A stretch of DNA of 52,530 bases from Salsuginibacillus halophilus (lineage in GTDB: Bacteria; Bacillota; Bacilli; Bacillales; Marinococcaceae): the NCBI RefSeq assembly GCF_003014715.1, contig NZ_PYAV01000017.1, forward strand, positions 1 to 52,530, in the 5' to 3' direction. The notes under the pieces were generated by a model. It was not told the origin of the DNA and made no database searches. It saw nothing but the letters and a program-made list of their open reading frames with translations. Each line of letters begins with the position of its first letter. Position 1 is the stretch's first letter. The translations under genes were made by a program, and so were the position numbers. Below are positions 1-8,836 of the stretch, piece after piece.

Positions 1-197
1 GCCAGGAGCATCGCTGGGTAGCTACGTGCGGCCGGGATAAGTGCTGAAAGCATCTAAGCATGAAGCCCCCCTCGAGATGAAATTTCCCATCACGTTAAGT
101 GAGTAAGATCCCTCGAAGATGACGAGGTTGATAGGTCGGAAGTGGACGTGTGGCGACACATGGAGCTGACCGATACTAATCGATCGAGGGCTTATCC
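1..197 (+). rRNA. rrl: 23S ribosomal RNA, 3' end (partial)
   Basis: The sequence carries the conserved end of bacterial 23S rRNA, including the helix segment reading GTGGCGACACATGGAGCTGA and the final GATACTAATCGATCGAGG block. The mature 3' end is placed at about 197 by analogy with B. subtilis. The gene begins outside the window. By synteny this should correspond to the B. subtilis rrnA operon, which sits just upstream of the yaaO-tmk region. Confidence 0.95.
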
Positions 198-259
198 TAT
201 AGACACATTTACGAACCAAGACGCAGATCATTGTGGAAGCAGTTGTCGGTTATCCAGTT

Positions 260-278
260 TTGAGCGAATGACGCTCAA
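260..278 (+). other. 23S-5S spacer hairpin
   Basis: A perfect 7-bp inverted repeat (TTGAGCG / CGCTCAA with a 5-base loop) sits between the 23S end and the 5S start. It is probably part of the structure recognised during rRNA processing. Only the inverted repeat is seen; the processing role is inferred. Confidence 0.5.
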
Positions 279-281
279 TCA

Positions 282-399
<118 letters not shown>

Positions 400-404
400 A
401 GACC

Positions 405-439
405 AGCCCTCCGGCTATACAGCCGGAGGGCTTTTTTTT
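405..439 (+). terminator. Rho-independent terminator of the upstream rRNA operon
   Basis: A perfect 12-bp GC-rich stem (AGCCCTCCGGCT / AGCCGGAGGGCT) closes a small loop and is followed by eight or more T residues. This is a very strong intrinsic terminator immediately after 5S rRNA. Confidence 0.95.
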
Positions 440-572
440 CGGCTCAACTTGTTCATCAAACAGGGGAGCCGTTGATTATCAACCTGCTTGTAGTTCTAAA
501 TATGAGCCGGGGTGTAAACATGTTAAAATAAATATAAGAATTTGCAGCCTCTTAAATCTTTGGAGAAGAGGG

Positions 573-2033
573 ATGGCTTTGAGTTATAAATTTGATTCCG
601 TAAAGTATCCTCTATGGGAAGTGCTTGAGAGACACCGGCAGAAATCGCCGCTTTCAGGTCATGTACCCGGGCATAAAAACGGAGACGTTTTTCCGGAAGC
701 GATGCGCTCCTTTTATGAGGCGACAGGACCTTGGGATGTTACGGAAATCTCCGGGCTTGATGATTTACATGCCCCTGAAGGTGCTATTGCAGAAGCTGAA
801 CGTGCATTAAGTGAGTTGTATGGCACACAAGCTTCTTTTTTTGTGGTTGGAGGGTCAAGTGCCGGCAACTGTGCCGCGCTGTATACGCTATTTTCTCCTG
901 GTGACCAAGTGATTGTACAAAGGGATTGTCACCGTTCTATTTTAGATGCGCTCGTTCTTTCAGGGGTTGAGCCTATATTTGTAGCTCCGGCTTTTGAAAA
1001 AGAAACAGGCTTTTCGCTTGGTTTGTTACCTGAAACATTGAAACAAGCTTTCCACGAGTGGCCGGGCGCAGCTGGTGTAATCATCACAAGTCCTTCTTAT
1101 TATGGTGCAGTAGCAGATTTAAAACGAATTGTAGCTACTGCCCACGGAAACGGAAAAAAAGTGATCGTAGATGAAGCGCATGGGGCTCATCTTGCTCCGC
1201 TTACCTCTTTCCCGTGTTCAGCTGTAGAAGCTGGTGCTGACATTGTCGTGCAGTCGGCTCATAAAACGCTGCCGGCCCTCACGATGGGAGCTTATGTACA
1301 TGTGATGAGTGCATCTGTAAAAAGTGAGACGTTACGAGAGTCCCTGCGTTTAATGCAGTCGAGCAGTCCATCGTACTTAATAATGGCTTCACTTGATGGT
1401 GCACGTGGGTACTTACACGAGCAGCAAATGATTGAGTTAACATTGTTTAAATTTATTAAACAGGTGCGTCATCGTTTAAACGCGATCGAGGGAACGGGCA
1501 TCATTGTTCCAAAAGAAGCGTCATATGACCCATTGAAAGTCGTCTTAAGCCCTCCTGATCAAACAACAGGCTGGGCTTTTCAGCAAGCGCTTGAGGAACA
1601 AGGTTTGTATGTAGAGCTATCTGATCCGCAGCTTGTACTGTTGACACTGCCTTTAAAAATCGATAAAGACAAAGCCGATCGTATCATTTCAGCAGTTACT
1701 AAAGCTGTGAAAAATACTGAGCAGAGCGAGATGGACAAGCTGATTCCGAGTGCACCAGTATTTCCGAAAATGACTTCACTTGCTTATACTTTTGCACAAA
1801 TGCGCCAAAGTAGTATAGTGGAAGTTCCACTATCGCAAGCAGATGAAGCTGTTGCTGCCGAAACGATTGTGCCTTATCCTCCAGGGATTCCAGTTATCAT
1901 GCAAGGTGAAAGATGCACGATGGAGCAGTTAAAGTTTGTGCGTTCATGGAAGCAGGCAGGAGGGCATTTACAAGGGGGAACGGCACTAGACGCAGATTGT
2001 ATATTGATATATCGTGAAGAAGAGAAAGGTTGA
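573..2033 (+). CDS. yaaO: Orn/Lys/Arg decarboxylase family protein (YaaO-like)
   Basis: This is a pyridoxal-phosphate-dependent decarboxylase of the major Orn/Lys/Arg family (fold type I), 486 residues, close to the size of B. subtilis YaaO. The PLP lysine is K231 in the motif [14 protein letters not shown]. Upstream of it, VDEAHGAH supplies the aspartate and histidine that contact the cofactor. The short C-terminal domain with PYPPGIP and the metal/substrate segment GE is typical of the family. The ATG follows a GGAGAAGAGG ribosome binding site. Its stop lies 7 bp before tmk, suggesting co-transcription. The actual substrate (arginine, lysine or ornithine) cannot be told from sequence alone; B. 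subtilis YaaO is likewise uncharacterised, so SpeA-like activity is only a possibility. Confidence 0.9.
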   Translation: MALSYKFDSVKYPLWEVLERHRQKSPLSGHVPGHKNGDVFPEAMRSFYEATGPWDVTEISGLDDLHAPEGAIAEAERALSELYGTQASFFVVGGSSAGNCAALYTLFSPGDQVIVQRDCHRSILDALVLSGVEPIFVAPAFEKETGFSLGLLPETLKQAFHEWPGAAGVIITSPSYYGAVADLKRIVATAHGNGKKVIVDEAHGAHLAPLTSFPCSAVEAGADIVVQSAHKTLPALTMGAYVHVMSASVKSETLRESLRLMQSSSPSYLIMASLDGARGYLHEQQMIELTLFKFIKQVRHRLNAIEGTGIIVPKEASYDPLKVVLSPPDQTTGWAFQQALEEQGLYVELSDPQLVLLTLPLKIDKDKADRIISAVTKAVKNTEQSEMDKLIPSAPVFPKMTSLAYTFAQMRQSSIVEVPLSQADEAVAAETIVPYPPGIPVIMQGERCTMEQLKFVRSWKQAGGHLQGGTALDADCILIYREEEKG

Positions 2034-2040
2034 AAACAAC

Positions 2041-2679
2041 ATGGAACGTAAAGGGACATTTATTACCTTTGAAGGTGGAGAAGGTGCTGGTAAGTCGACA
2101 GCGATTACATACGTTCGCGACATGCTTGAAACGCGTGGCCACGAAGTTATACATACCCGTGAGCCTGGAGGTATCCGGATTGCAGAAGAGATTCGCAGTT
2201 TAATTTTAGAACCGGATCATACAGAGATGGATCCGCGGACTGAAGCCCTTTTGTATGCTGCAGCCAGGCGGCAGCATTTGATGGAAAAAATCATACCGGC
2301 ACTGGCGCGGGGAGCGGTTGTATTGTGTGATCGCTTTATTGACAGCAGTCTCGCTTATCAAGGGTATGCCCGGGGGATCGGCATGGCAGAAGTTGAAGCG
2401 ATTAACCACTTTGCGATCGCCGGCTGGATGCCGGATGTGACGCTGTATTTTGATATTTTACCGGAAGAAGGTCTCGCGCGGGTCAATCAAAATGATGCCA
2501 GGGAGTTTAACCGGCTGGACCAGGAAAGTTTAAATTTTCACCGCGCTGTGCGCGAAGGCTATCATAAGCTGCAGCAAATGTCAGCTGAACGGATTGTCAC
2601 TGTCGATGCTTCACAAAGCCCGGCAGCTTTACGGGAAAATGCAGCTTCATTATTGTTTCAAAAAGCGCCAGAACTATAA
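2041..2679 (+). CDS. tmk: Thymidylate kinase
   Basis: Tmk phosphorylates dTMP to dTDP with ATP, an essential step of DNA precursor synthesis. The 212-residue length equals that of the B. subtilis enzyme. The P-loop GGEGAGKST lies at residues 12-20, the [12 protein letters not shown] segment around residue 96 is the nucleotide-binding DR(Y/F) motif, and RREPGG-like HTREPGG follows strand 2. The ATG at 2041 was chosen because it comes just after the yaaO stop and gives the family N-terminus; a GTG at 2014 would add nine residues overlapping yaaO. It leads a replication-related cluster with holB and yabA. Confidence 0.97.
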   Translation: MERKGTFITFEGGEGAGKSTAITYVRDMLETRGHEVIHTREPGGIRIAEEIRSLILEPDHTEMDPRTEALLYAAARRQHLMEKIIPALARGAVVLCDRFIDSSLAYQGYARGIGMAEVEAINHFAIAGWMPDVTLYFDILPEEGLARVNQNDAREFNRLDQESLNFHRAVREGYHKLQQMSAERIVTVDASQSPAALRENAASLLFQKAPEL

Positions 2680-2718
2680 GAGGAATCATCAAGCTTGGGT
2701 AAATCAACATTCAAGCGG

Positions 2719-2747
2719 TTCCACTTTTGTGTCGTTCGTCGTACAAT
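2719..2747 (+). promoter_or_regulatory. Candidate sigma-A promoter before darA
   Basis: TTCCAC and TACAAT are separated by 17 bp, 59 bp ahead of the darA start. The -10 is good and the -35 weak. This would let darA-holB-ricT-yabA be transcribed separately from yaaO-tmk. Confidence 0.45.
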
Positions 2748-2799
2748 AAAAGTAAGCAAGCTTCAGCCGGTTTCCGTCTGAAGTCTACGGAAGGAGTGA

Positions 2800-3135
<336 letters not shown>

Positions 3136-3152
3136 ACAGAGGCGGGGTCATC

Positions 3153-4139
3153 ATGAATTGGAATGAGCTTTTAAAACGTCAGCCGGCGGCGGTCCGGGTG
3201 CTTCAGGGGGGATTGCAGAAGGAGCGCCTCCCTCATGCATACATATTTGAAGGCGAAGCCGGGGTACCAAAAGAGGCAGCTGCCCGGCTGCTTGGGCAGG
3301 CTTTTTTATGCGAAGAGCGTACAACTGTCCATCCATGCGGCGAGTGCAGTGACTGCCGCCGTGTTTTATCCGGAAGCCACCCGGACCTTTTAACGATCGA
3401 GCCTGAAGGGGCTTCAATCAAAAAGGGCCAGGTTGAAATGCTGCAAAAAGAGTTTACGTATAAAGGGATGGAATCGGCGAAAAAAGTTTATCTCATTCAT
3501 GAAGCGCACCGCATGACTGCAAGTGCCGGCAACAGCTTATTGAAATTTCTGGAGGAGCCTGAGGGAGAAACGTTGGCAATTCTGCTAACTGAAAACCTCC
3601 ATTTTCTACTAGATACCATTGTATCTCGGGCGCAGGTCGTTACGTTTGCCCCGCTTCCAGAAGATGAGCGGGCAGAAGAGTTGAAAGAACAAGGTTATAC
3701 AAATGGACAAGCTGCGCTATTGGCGCGCATTGCCGACCGGGCAACGGTTGAAGCACAAGAAGAGCCTGGCGCGTGGATTGTACAAGCAAAAACAGTAGTG
3801 GTACAATTGACCGAAGAGGTGCAAAAGCGCCCACAGCAAGTACTTTTAACGTTGCAGGAAAAATGGCTTCCCCATTTTCAAGACCGCAAAGAACAGCAAA
3901 TAGGACTTGATTTGCTGCTTTATTGGTATCGGGATGTTTTATATACGAAGCTGAAGCGATTATCGCTGGCTTATCCGGATGAGGTGGAACGTCTGCATGA
4001 AGAAGCACTGCACACTTCAGAGGAAAAAGTCTCGCGGCAGCTGGAAGCTATATTGGATGCCAAGCGGCAGCTGGCAGCCAATGTTAACTCCCAGTTACTG
4101 ATGGAGCGGCTGTTGCTTCGTTTACAGGAGGGATTTTAA
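3153..4139 (+). CDS. holB: DNA polymerase III subunit delta'
   Basis: HolB is the delta-prime subunit of the clamp loader that places the beta clamp on DNA. The 328-residue protein has the clamp-loader AAA+ fold: a degenerate P-loop (GEAGVPKE, not expected to hydrolyse ATP, as usual for delta'), a four-cysteine zinc module (C-HPCGECSDC), and the sensor region ending IVSRAQ, which retains the arginine of the SRC motif although the cysteine is replaced by alanine. A helical collar domain fills the C-terminal half. The ATG follows GAGGCGGGG. The gene sits between darA and ricT as in related bacilli except that yaaR is missing. Confidence 0.93.
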   Translation: MNWNELLKRQPAAVRVLQGGLQKERLPHAYIFEGEAGVPKEAAARLLGQAFLCEERTTVHPCGECSDCRRVLSGSHPDLLTIEPEGASIKKGQVEMLQKEFTYKGMESAKKVYLIHEAHRMTASAGNSLLKFLEEPEGETLAILLTENLHFLLDTIVSRAQVVTFAPLPEDERAEELKEQGYTNGQAALLARIADRATVEAQEEPGAWIVQAKTVVVQLTEEVQKRPQQVLLTLQEKWLPHFQDRKEQQIGLDLLLYWYRDVLYTKLKRLSLAYPDEVERLHEEALHTSEEKVSRQLEAILDAKRQLAANVNSQLLMERLLLRLQEGF

Positions 4140-4141
4140 CC

Positions 4142-4960
4142 TTGCATCTCGTTGTAGGTGTCCGGTTTAAAAAAGCCGGAAAAATATATTACTTTTCTCC
4201 GGGTGAATTTACACTCGCTGAAGGAGATTGGGTCGTTGTCGAAACCTCTAGGGGCATTGAATACGGCAAAGTCGTCATTTCAGGCCGTGAAGTTGATGAA
4301 GACGATGTTGTCCTGCCTTTAAAGCAGGTCATCCGGCAGGCAACAGAAGAAGACCACCGCACAATTCGAGAAAACCGAGAGCTTGCTGCCCAGGCATACA
4401 GCACGTGTCAGGAAAAAATTCATGAACATAACCTTGAGATGAATCTTGTTGAGGCAGAGTACACTTTCGACCGGAACAAGGTACTCTTTTACTTTACAGC
4501 AGAAGGCCGGATTGATTTTCGTAATCTCGTGAAAGATTTGGCCTCTGTGTTCAAGACGCGCATTGAACTCCGACAAATCGGGGTGCGTGATGAAGCCAAA
4601 ATGCTTGGCGGGATTGGCCCGTGCGGACGGACGCTTTGCTGCTCAACATTTCTCGGCGATTTTGAACCTGTCTCCATCAAAATGGCAAAAGATCAAAACC
4701 TTTCATTGAACCCAGCCAAAATCTCAGGTTTGTGCGGGCGGCTCATGTGCTGCTTGAAGTATGAGAATGACGAATATGAAGAGGCGAAAAAAGAGCTCCC
4801 GGATGTCGGCGAGCGCATTGAAACGCCGGAAGGGCCTGGGAAAGTTACTGGACTGAATATGCTTGAACGCCTCGTGCAGGTGGAGCTGTTTGATCCTTTA
4901 CGTGTGGTTGAGTTTTCCCTTGAAGAGCTTCTTGATGAAGCAGGCAGTTTCACAACTTAA
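4142..4960 (+). CDS. ricT: RicT (YaaT), PSP1-domain protein of the RicAFT complex
   Basis: RicT forms a complex with RicA (YmcA) and RicF (YlbF) that carries iron-sulfur clusters, promotes RNase Y-dependent mRNA maturation and affects sporulation, competence and biofilm formation. The 272-residue protein begins VVGVRFKKAGKIYYF like its homologues and contains the PSP1 domain. The cysteine-rich segment GPCGRTLCC followed by GLCGRLMCCLKYE, at about residues 160-205, supplies the cluster ligands. Translation starts at a TTG codon 3 bp after holB, with GGAGGGA upstream. The partner genes are not in this window. Confidence 0.93.
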   Translation: MHLVVGVRFKKAGKIYYFSPGEFTLAEGDWVVVETSRGIEYGKVVISGREVDEDDVVLPLKQVIRQATEEDHRTIRENRELAAQAYSTCQEKIHEHNLEMNLVEAEYTFDRNKVLFYFTAEGRIDFRNLVKDLASVFKTRIELRQIGVRDEAKMLGGIGPCGRTLCCSTFLGDFEPVSIKMAKDQNLSLNPAKISGLCGRLMCCLKYENDEYEEAKKELPDVGERIETPEGPGKVTGLNMLERLVQVELFDPLRVVEFSLEELLDEAGSFTT

Positions 4961-4990
4961 TCTTTTAGCCCGTACAAGGTGGGACGAACC

Positions 4991-5350
4991 GTGGAGAAAA
5001 AGGAGCTTTTCACACAAGTCATTCATATGGAGGAGCGTATCGGCAGCCTGCACGATGAGCTTGGTCAGTTAAAAGAGCAGCTGGCGCTCTTGATTGAGGA
5101 GAACCAGGCACTAGTGCTTGAAAACCAGCATTTACGCGAACGGCTCGAGCCGGCCAAAGAACATGACGAAACAGGAAAGTCGAGCGCTGAATCAACGGCA
5201 GGCAGCCCGTTAAAAGCACGCCCGGGTGAAGGATATGACAACCTTGCGCGGCTTTATCAAGAAGGCTTTCATATTTGTAACCTTCATTACGGGAGTTTAC
5301 GTTCAGAGGGTGACTGCTTGTTTTGCTTATCGTTTTTACAGCAGGCTTAA
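4991..5350 (+). CDS. yabA: Replication initiation control protein YabA
   Basis: YabA restrains DnaA activity by binding DnaA and the beta clamp DnaN. It has an N-terminal leucine-zipper coiled coil ([18 protein letters not shown] onward), a charged linker, and a C-terminal zinc domain with CNLHYG and GDCLFCLSF. Starting at GTG 4991 gives 119 residues, the length of the B. subtilis protein, with AAGGTGGG 8 bp upstream; a GTG at 4979 would add four residues and lack that site. It follows ricT by 30 bp and precedes a terminator. Confidence 0.93.
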   Translation: MEKKELFTQVIHMEERIGSLHDELGQLKEQLALLIEENQALVLENQHLRERLEPAKEHDETGKSSAESTAGSPLKARPGEGYDNLARLYQEGFHICNLHYGSLRSEGDCLFCLSFLQQA

Positions 5351-5356
5351 AGTATA

Positions 5357-5393
5357 ACCGGAGTTGTCCTATGAAACGGACAGCTCCGTTTTT
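5357..5393 (+). terminator. Intrinsic terminator after yabA
   Basis: An 11-bp stem (CGGAGTTGTCC / GGACAGCTCCG, one G-T type mismatch) with an 8-base loop is followed by TTTTT. It separates the replication genes from the RNA-modification genes. Confidence 0.8.
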
Positions 5394-5437
5394 GTACGCG
5401 ATCCGGTTTAACGCCGGGAGTCAAGGAGGAAAAAACT

Positions 5438-6181
5438 ATGAACAAAGAAACGCCGCCGCTTGAAAAAGATGAACGTATTGATCGAATCAATGATGAACTC
5501 TCCATTATTCAAAGTTCATCTGTATTCTCTTTCTCAATTGACTCGGTGTTGTTAGCACGCTTTACGTCAGTAGCAAAAACGCGCGGCGAAATGATGGACT
5601 TGGGTACCGGTAATGGTGTGGTGCCGCTCGTTTTATCATCGCGCAGTGCCGTCTCCATTACAGGTCTTGAGATTCAACCGCGCCTTGCTGATATGGCACG
5701 GCGGAGTGTGGAACTTAATGCGTGCACATCGCAAATTAAAATTGACGAAGGTGACTTGCGAAAAGCACCAGAGGTTTACGGCCGGGGGCGTTTCGATGTT
5801 GTCACCTCCAACCCGCCGTATTTTCGGTCGTCACAAAAAGAGTTACAAAACGAAAATCCGCATTTGCGAGCGGCGAGACACGAATATTACAGCACGCTTG
5901 AAGACATCGCTCATACAGCCGGGCAGCTGCTCCGTGACCGCGGTAAGTTTTCCCTCTGTTATCGTCCGGAGCGCTTGGCTGAAGTCATCCAAACATGCGC
6001 ACGCCATCGTTTGGAGCCGAAAAGGTTACAGCTCATCCATCCGGCACCGGGCAAAGAGGCAAATTTGATGCTGCTTGAGATGATGAAAAACGGTGGTGCA
6101 GGCTTAAGTGTAGAACCACCGCTTACCGTATTTGATGAAGCACGTACTTATACGAAGGAGTTTTTAGCGCAATATGGTTGA
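5438..6181 (+). CDS. trmN6: tRNA(Val) (adenine(37)-N6)-methyltransferase
   Basis: This class I SAM-dependent methyltransferase (YabB/YfiC family) methylates N6 of A37 in tRNA1(Val) in E. coli; the Bacillus homologue is assigned by similarity. In the 247 residues, MMDLGTGNGVVPLVLS is the SAM-binding motif I and TSNPPYF is the N6-adenine methyltransferase motif IV, at about residue 127. The ATG follows AAGGAGG. The end overlaps yazA by 8 bp, so trmN6, yazA and rsmI are translationally coupled RNA-related genes. Confidence 0.88.
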   Translation: MNKETPPLEKDERIDRINDELSIIQSSSVFSFSIDSVLLARFTSVAKTRGEMMDLGTGNGVVPLVLSSRSAVSITGLEIQPRLADMARRSVELNACTSQIKIDEGDLRKAPEVYGRGRFDVVTSNPPYFRSSQKELQNENPHLRAARHEYYSTLEDIAHTAGQLLRDRGKFSLCYRPERLAEVIQTCARHRLEPKRLQLIHPAPGKEANLMLLEMMKNGGAGLSVEPPLTVFDEARTYTKEFLAQYG

Positions 6182-6464
6182 GCGTAATCATTTTGTGTAC
6201 ATTGTCGAATGTAGAGACGGGAGCTACTATACCGGTTATACAACCAACCCCAGCCGCCGGCTTGCCGTGCATGAATCCGGGCGCGGTGCGAAGTATACCC
6301 GCGCACGCCGGCCACTCAAGCTTGTTTATACGAAAGCTTACCGCACCAAGCAGGAAGCGATGCAGGCTGAATATATGCTGAAACAAAAAACGAAGCGACA
6401 AAAAGCACAGTTGATTGCAGAAAGTGAGGGCGTGTATGGAACGGGTAGCGAGCTTTACAAATGA
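6174..6464 (+). CDS. yazA: GIY-YIG domain protein (YazA/UPF0213)
   Basis: This is a single-domain GIY-YIG family protein of 96 residues. The signature is split as VYIVECRDGSYYTGYT, with the conserved arginine in RR and a glutamate in the C-terminal helix (QAEYMLK). The fold is that of UvrC and homing endonuclease catalytic domains, but no biological substrate is established for this stand-alone subfamily. Its start overlaps trmN6 and its end overlaps rsmI, so it is embedded in an RNA-modification operon. Confidence 0.9.
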   Translation: MVERNHFVYIVECRDGSYYTGYTTNPSRRLAVHESGRGAKYTRARRPLKLVYTKAYRTKQEAMQAEYMLKQKTKRQKAQLIAESEGVYGTGSELYK

Positions 6465-7311
6465 CAGAAGCGGTGCAATGTATCTTGTGCCAACCCCGAT
6501 CGGTAACCTAGAAGATATGACGTATCGTGCGGTGCAGGTGCTGCAGAAAGCAGATATCATTTTTTGTGAGGATACACGACAGACGAAAAAGTTAACCCAG
6601 GCGTATCAAATCGACACACCGCTTGAAAGTTTGCATGAGCATAATGAAATGGAGAAAACAGAGCGGGTGATTGAAAGGCTAAAAGCTCATGAAACGGCGG
6701 CACTTGTAAGTGATGCCGGCACACCGCTTGTTTCTGACCCTGGAGCGCTCCTCGTCCGCCGCCTGCACGAAGAAGGTTTTCCGGTTATTCCACTGCCGGG
6801 GGCGAATGCGGCGGTGACAGCTTTTGCCGCATCAGGATTTGGTGGTGGTTCTTTTTATTTTCACGGATTTCTGCCGCGGAAAAAGAAAGAATTAACCGCT
6901 GTCTTACAGACGTTGGAGAAACTAGAGGCACCGCTCGTTTTTTACGAAGCTCCGCACCGGCTGAAGCAGACCTTGGCAGGAATGAAAGATGTTTGGCCGA
7001 AGCGCCGTATCGTCGTTGCCCGGGAACTAACAAAGCGTTATGAAGAGTTTTGGCGGGGGACGGTCGCAGAAGCAGCGGAGACAGCAGCAGGAGAGGTCAA
7101 GGGAGAGATCTGCTTTATCGTAGAAGGTGCTGACCCAGAAGAAGTTGCTGAAGCAGAACGGGCCGAAGCTTGGTGGAATGGCTTAACGTATGAGGCGCAT
7201 GTGCAAGCGTTAGTGGATGCCGGAGAAACACCGAAAATGGCTGTGAAAAGTGCCGCCGCCGCCCGCGGGGTGCCTAAGCGAGACGTTTACAATGCTTATC
7301 ATCAGTCGTAA
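6436..7311 (+). CDS. rsmI: 16S rRNA (cytidine(1402)-2'-O)-methyltransferase
   Basis: RsmI (YraL/YabC type, tetrapyrrole-methylase fold) 2'-O-methylates C1402 at the ribosomal decoding site. The motifs YLVPTPIGNLEDMT, CEDTRQTKKL, SDAGTPLVSDPG and LPGANAAVTA are complete. From ATG 6436 the protein has 291 residues; GTGAGGG lies upstream. A TTG at 6415 would add seven residues without a better site. The start overlaps yazA by 29 bp. A bidirectional terminator separates it from the convergent abrB. Confidence 0.93.
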   Translation: MERVASFTNDRSGAMYLVPTPIGNLEDMTYRAVQVLQKADIIFCEDTRQTKKLTQAYQIDTPLESLHEHNEMEKTERVIERLKAHETAALVSDAGTPLVSDPGALLVRRLHEEGFPVIPLPGANAAVTAFAASGFGGGSFYFHGFLPRKKKELTAVLQTLEKLEAPLVFYEAPHRLKQTLAGMKDVWPKRRIVVARELTKRYEEFWRGTVAEAAETAAGEVKGEICFIVEGADPEEVAEAERAEAWWNGLTYEAHVQALVDAGETPKMAVKSAAAARGVPKRDVYNAYHQS

Positions 7312-7313
7312 TC

Positions 7314-7347
7314 AAAAAAAGCAGGCTGTGTGTCACAGCCTGCTTTA
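7314..7347. terminator. Bidirectional terminator between rsmI and abrB
   Basis: A perfect 10-bp stem (GCAGGCTGTG / CACAGCCTGC) with a 3-base loop is flanked by an A run on the left and T residues on the right, so it can end transcription of the convergent rsmI and abrB genes. Confidence 0.9.
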
Positions 7348-7361
7348 TGATATCGTTACAA

Positions 7362-7655
7362 TTAAGAAGTTGTTTTATTTTGATTTACGTAGCTTTGCAG
7401 GTTCGCGATGACTTCTTCTGCACCTTCCGGGCTTAGGACAATTTTGCCCTCTGCAAGAGAGATGTTGTCATCAGAAACTTCGCCGGTAACCTGGCAAGTC
7501 ATGTTAGGCTTGTACTTTTTAAGAACGATGCGGTCGTGATCAACGTAAATTTCCAACGCGTCTTTCTCCGCAATGTCCAAAGTGCGGCGCAGCTCAATTG
7601 GGATAACCACGCGGCCGAGTTCGTCAACTTTTCTTACAATACCAGTAGATTTCAT
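7362..7655 (-). CDS. abrB: Transition-state regulator AbrB
   Basis: AbrB is a DNA-binding repressor that keeps stationary-phase and sporulation genes off during growth. The N-terminal swapped-hairpin domain MKSTGIVRKVDELGRVVIPIE and the following LRRTLDIAEKDALEIYVD are nearly identical to family members. The C-terminal multimerisation half is present; total length is 97 residues (96 in B. subtilis). This is the only minus-strand protein gene in the window. The cysteine in NMTCQVTGE is also conserved in the family. Its promoter region carries two Spo0A boxes, so repression by phosphorylated Spo0A is expected. SpoVT further along is a paralogue with the same DNA-binding domain. Confidence 0.97.
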   Translation of the reverse strand: MKSTGIVRKVDELGRVVIPIELRRTLDIAEKDALEIYVDHDRIVLKKYKPNMTCQVTGEVSDDNISLAEGKIVLSPEGAEEVIANLQSYVNQNKTTS

Positions 7656-7704
7656 GTAAAATCCTCCTCTTTTTTTCTGTGCGTTAATTTTTTATTTGTC
7701 ATGT

Positions 7705-7711
7705 TTCGACA
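7705..7711 (-). promoter_or_regulatory. Spo0A box downstream of the abrB transcription start
   Basis: The minus strand reads TGTCGAA, a perfect core 0A box, at about +13 to +19 relative to the predicted start. B. subtilis abrB is repressed by Spo0A-P from boxes just downstream of its start, so the arrangement matches. Confidence 0.7.
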
Positions 7712-7729
7712 AAATTTTTCTGTACACTA

Positions 7730-7758
7730 AGAATACCAATCCTTCCAAAACAAGTCAA
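7730..7758 (-). promoter_or_regulatory. Sigma-A promoter of abrB
   Basis: On the minus strand TTGACT (7758-7753) and TATTCT (7735-7730) are spaced by 17 bp. The start of transcription would be near 7723, about 70 bp ahead of the abrB ATG. Confidence 0.75.
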
Positions 7759-7786
7759 TCTTTTTTTCATAGTTTCTTAAACTTTT

Positions 7787-7793
7787 TTCGACA
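7787..7793 (-). promoter_or_regulatory. Second Spo0A box between abrB and nurA
   Basis: The minus strand again reads TGTCGAA, a perfect 0A core, about 65 bp upstream of the predicted abrB start and 70 bp ahead of the divergent nurA-like gene. It could act on either gene. Confidence 0.5.
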
Positions 7794-7863
7794 AAAATCG
7801 TCAAATTCAAACAAACTCTGTGTCACCGCGGTTTGTGGCAATGAAAATACCAAGGAGGTGAAG

Positions 7864-8814
7864 ATGTTGCTGGAAATTTCGCAGGAACTAAAAGATAAGC
7901 TTGAGTATATGGATGAAAAGCTGCAGGCTTCGCATGGACAGTGGCATGAGCGTATCCAAAGTGTACGTGCAACGTTTGAATCCGGCGGAGTCCGGCTTCA
8001 CGCAATGAAAGCCTGGCCGGGTGAAGATATTAATAACTGGCTGAATGACCGGGGTCTTGGTGCGGTAGATGGTTCTGTCAATCAAGCCGGCGCAGAGCCG
8101 CCGCACGTCATTTATTTTTTTCAAGCACTTGCTATGATGATGAACCGGAGGCAGTACGAAAGCTCGGATATTTATATCCCGCTAATTGAGGAAGACGACG
8201 AAGAAGAATGGAAAACCGCGCGTTCGACACGGATGGCATCACTTGAGCTTGAAACGGCCCGGCGCATGATTGTCGAAGAGAAGCCAGGGCTTGTGATGAT
8301 GGATGGCTCGCTTATGCACTACCGGATTGAAGCAAGTGAGTCCTGGGCGGCCCTGCGTGAAACAGCTTTAGCACAGGGAGTTTATTTAATCGGGGTCAGT
8401 GAAGAAGTCGGCACGCGTTATTTAGCGGACTGGCCGCCGATTGCACCGCACGCCGCCGGCTTAACGTATGATAAAGATATTTTGTTTGGTGTATTAAAAC
8501 CTTCAGAGTGGCTGTACTTAGCAGAAGCGCAGCAGAAAGAAGAGCTTGAAACGGTGTGGATGCGGGCAAGCAGTGATCCGGCGATTACCGGGGTGGACAT
8601 TTTAAAGGAACAGGCAGAACAGCTGCCGGCGATTATGGATATTGTGTATTCTTTCACGCCGCAAGAGAGCCGCGGGATTCCGCTTCCGCTCGACCTTGTT
8701 GATAAAAATGTGCGCATTACCAATCAAATGGTAGAAACCCTTGTCGAACAGTACATCTCCCCGGATTTTCGGTACCGTTTTTTTCGGGCGAAACGTGAAG
8801 ATCGCATTTTTTAA
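7864..8814 (+). CDS. nurA: NurA-type DNA nuclease domain protein
   Basis: I recognise this as a NurA-family nuclease from two DGS segments, GAVDGSVN at about residue 68 and LVMMDGSLMHYR at about residue 145, which match the metal-binding aspartates of the RNase H-like NurA fold, and from the HerA-type ATPase encoded 22 bp downstream. NurA enzymes resect DNA ends together with HerA. The 316-residue protein starts at ATG 7864 behind AAGGAGGTGA. The C-terminal catalytic histidine described for archaeal NurA is not obvious here. The gene is absent from this position in B. subtilis. I found no convincing promoter; a Spo0A box lies in the divergent region shared with abrB. Confidence 0.8.
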   Translation: MLLEISQELKDKLEYMDEKLQASHGQWHERIQSVRATFESGGVRLHAMKAWPGEDINNWLNDRGLGAVDGSVNQAGAEPPHVIYFFQALAMMMNRRQYESSDIYIPLIEEDDEEEWKTARSTRMASLELETARRMIVEEKPGLVMMDGSLMHYRIEASESWAALRETALAQGVYLIGVSEEVGTRYLADWPPIAPHAAGLTYDKDILFGVLKPSEWLYLAEAQQKEELETVWMRASSDPAITGVDILKEQAEQLPAIMDIVYSFTPQESRGIPLPLDLVDKNVRITNQMVETLVEQYISPDFRYRFFRAKREDRIF

Positions 8815-8836
8815 TCATTAAAAGGAGGCCGAGCAC

